This document shows, piece by piece, positions 63,333 through 64,000 of a stretch of 64,000 nt of DNA; the first letter of the stretch is position 1, and the number at the start of each line of letters is the position of its first letter. The stretch covers positions 62,001-126,000 of the forward strand of contig NZ_RXFS01000007.1 in assembly GCF_003952185.1 (NCBI RefSeq), read 5' to 3'. The stretch comes from Variovorax sp. 679 (GTDB lineage Bacteria; Pseudomonadota; Gammaproteobacteria; Burkholderiales; Burkholderiaceae_C). The translations under genes and the position numbers were made by a program. The notes beneath the pieces were generated by a model. The model was not told where the DNA came from and ran no database searches. It saw only the letters and a list, made by a program, of their open reading frames with translations.

Positions 63333-64000
63333 GCGAGGTCGGCGGTGGTCACCGCCGGCAGGCCCAGCAGCAGCGCGGCCTGCGAGGCCGTGGCGCGCAC
63401 CGCTTCGAGCGTGGCGCCGGTGAGCGTGAGGTGGCCCATCTTCCGGCCACGGCGCGGCTCCATCTTTCCGTAGAGGTGCAGGTGCGCGCCCGGCAGCGCG
63501 AGCACTTCGCCCCAGCGCGGCGGCACGGGCTTGTCGCCGCCCGCGGTGAACCACAGGTCGCCCAGCAGGTTGAGCATGATCGCGGGGCTGTGCTGGCGCG
63601 GTGCCGCCAGCGGCAGGCCGGCGAGCGTGCGCACCTGCAGCTCGAACTGCGACACGTCACAGGCTTCCATCGTGTAGTGGCCGCTGTTGTGCGGACGCGG
63701 CGCCATCTCGTTGACGACCAGCGAGCCGTCGGCCAGCGCGAAGAACTCGACGCACAGCACGCCCACGTAGCCCAGGCCGTTGGCGATGCTCTTTGCCGAA
63801 TTGACCGCGCCCTGCGCCACCGTCTTGGGCATGTTCTGCGGGTGCACCTCGGTGACGGCCAGGATGCCGTCGCGGTGCAGGTTGCGCTGCGGCGGGAAGT
63901 GCACGATCTGGCCGTCGCGGCCGCGCGCGAGGATGACCGAGCATTCGAATTCGAGCGGCAGCATCTTCTCGAGCACGCAAGGCACGCAGCCCGTGGCCTG
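63329..64000 (-). CDS. purK: 5-(carboxyamino)imidazole ribonucleotide synthase, C-terminal part
   Basis: N5-CAIR synthetase of purine synthesis, ATP-grasp family. Visible segments are PLEFECSVILARGRDGQIVHFPPQRN, GVLCVEFFALADGSLVVNEMAPRPHNSGHYT and LYGKMEPRRGRKMGHLT. The frame runs open to the end of the window, so the N-terminal ATP-grasp half is outside. It is co-translated with the Sua5-type gene (ATGA). Confidence 0.95.
   Translation of the reverse strand, partial: QATGCVPCVLEKMLPLEFECSVILARGRDGQIVHFPPQRNLHRDGILAVTEVHPQNMPKTVAQGAVNSAKSIANGLGYVGVLCVEFFALADGSLVVNEMAPRPHNSGHYTMEACDVSQFELQVRTLAGLPLAAPRQHSPAIMLNLLGDLWFTAGGDKPVPPRWGEVLALPGAHLHLYGKMEPRRGRKMGHLTLTGATLEAVRATASQAALLLGLPAVTTADLA

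Overview
The window is GC-rich, densely packed bacterial chromosome. Gene content and order point to a betaproteobacterium of the Comamonadaceae, most likely Variovorax or a close relative. This is inferred from protein character and synteny, without a database search. There is no insertion sequence, prophage, CRISPR array or rRNA operon, and both ends cut through genes.

Layout. (1) 1-1501, + strand: the end of a benzoate/2-aminobenzoate-type CoA ligase overlapping a RidA-family gene, closed by a terminator. (2) 1584-10724, - strand: a ribosomal-protein block from rplN to rplQ with secY and rpoA. It starts at a good sigma-70 promoter before rplN and ends with an initiator tRNA 18 nt after rplQ. 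Hairpins with U-tracts sit inside the alpha-operon part. (3) 10767-15889: a phytase/esterase-like lipoprotein and proC (+), then oxyR, dps, ubiA and a MaoC-like gene (-). (4) 15967-26455, - strand: a biosynthetic locus with a 2,502-aa two-module NRPS (C-A-T-C-A-T-reductase), a GT1 glycosyltransferase, an MbtH protein and a membrane O-acyltransferase. (5) 26748-34265, - strand, with a divergent FCD-type GntR regulator at 34592: a compact pyroglutamate operon (DUF969, DUF979, pcp, pxpA, fused pxpB-pxpC, a biotin carboxylase with its own biotinyl domain, and a Tat-exported TRAP binding protein). (6) 35352-47351: an S8 serine-protease autotransporter, a LysE exporter, recG, a TIGR01777 epimerase fused to a membrane domain, a DUF4166 gene, queA-tgt, a small secreted protein and an SDR. 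(7) 47422-54673: DUF3597, a four-gene envelope operon of unknown role (YiaA-like, small exported protein, DUF2145, coiled-coil/zinc-ribbon protein), an LplT-PlsC fusion, a CREST/ceramidase-like membrane protein and an XRE regulator. Copies of GTATC-N7-GATAC link several of these promoters. (8) 54677-64000: pyrF, a divergent uracil-DNA-glycosylase-like gene with rimI and tsaB, a DeoR regulator divergent from nudK, dacB, a lipoprotein alpha/beta hydrolase, a stem-loop repeat, a Sua5-type tsaC and the end of purK.

The strongest candidate for something undescribed is the NRPS locus. It predicts an N-acylated Ser-X dipeptide released reductively as an aldehyde or alcohol, then glycosylated and perhaps O-acylated. 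Also notable are the self-contained pyroglutamate salvage operon with its predicted DUF969/DUF979 permease and an operator matching the FCD-GntR consensus, and the GTATC-N7-GATAC motif set around the XRE regulator.
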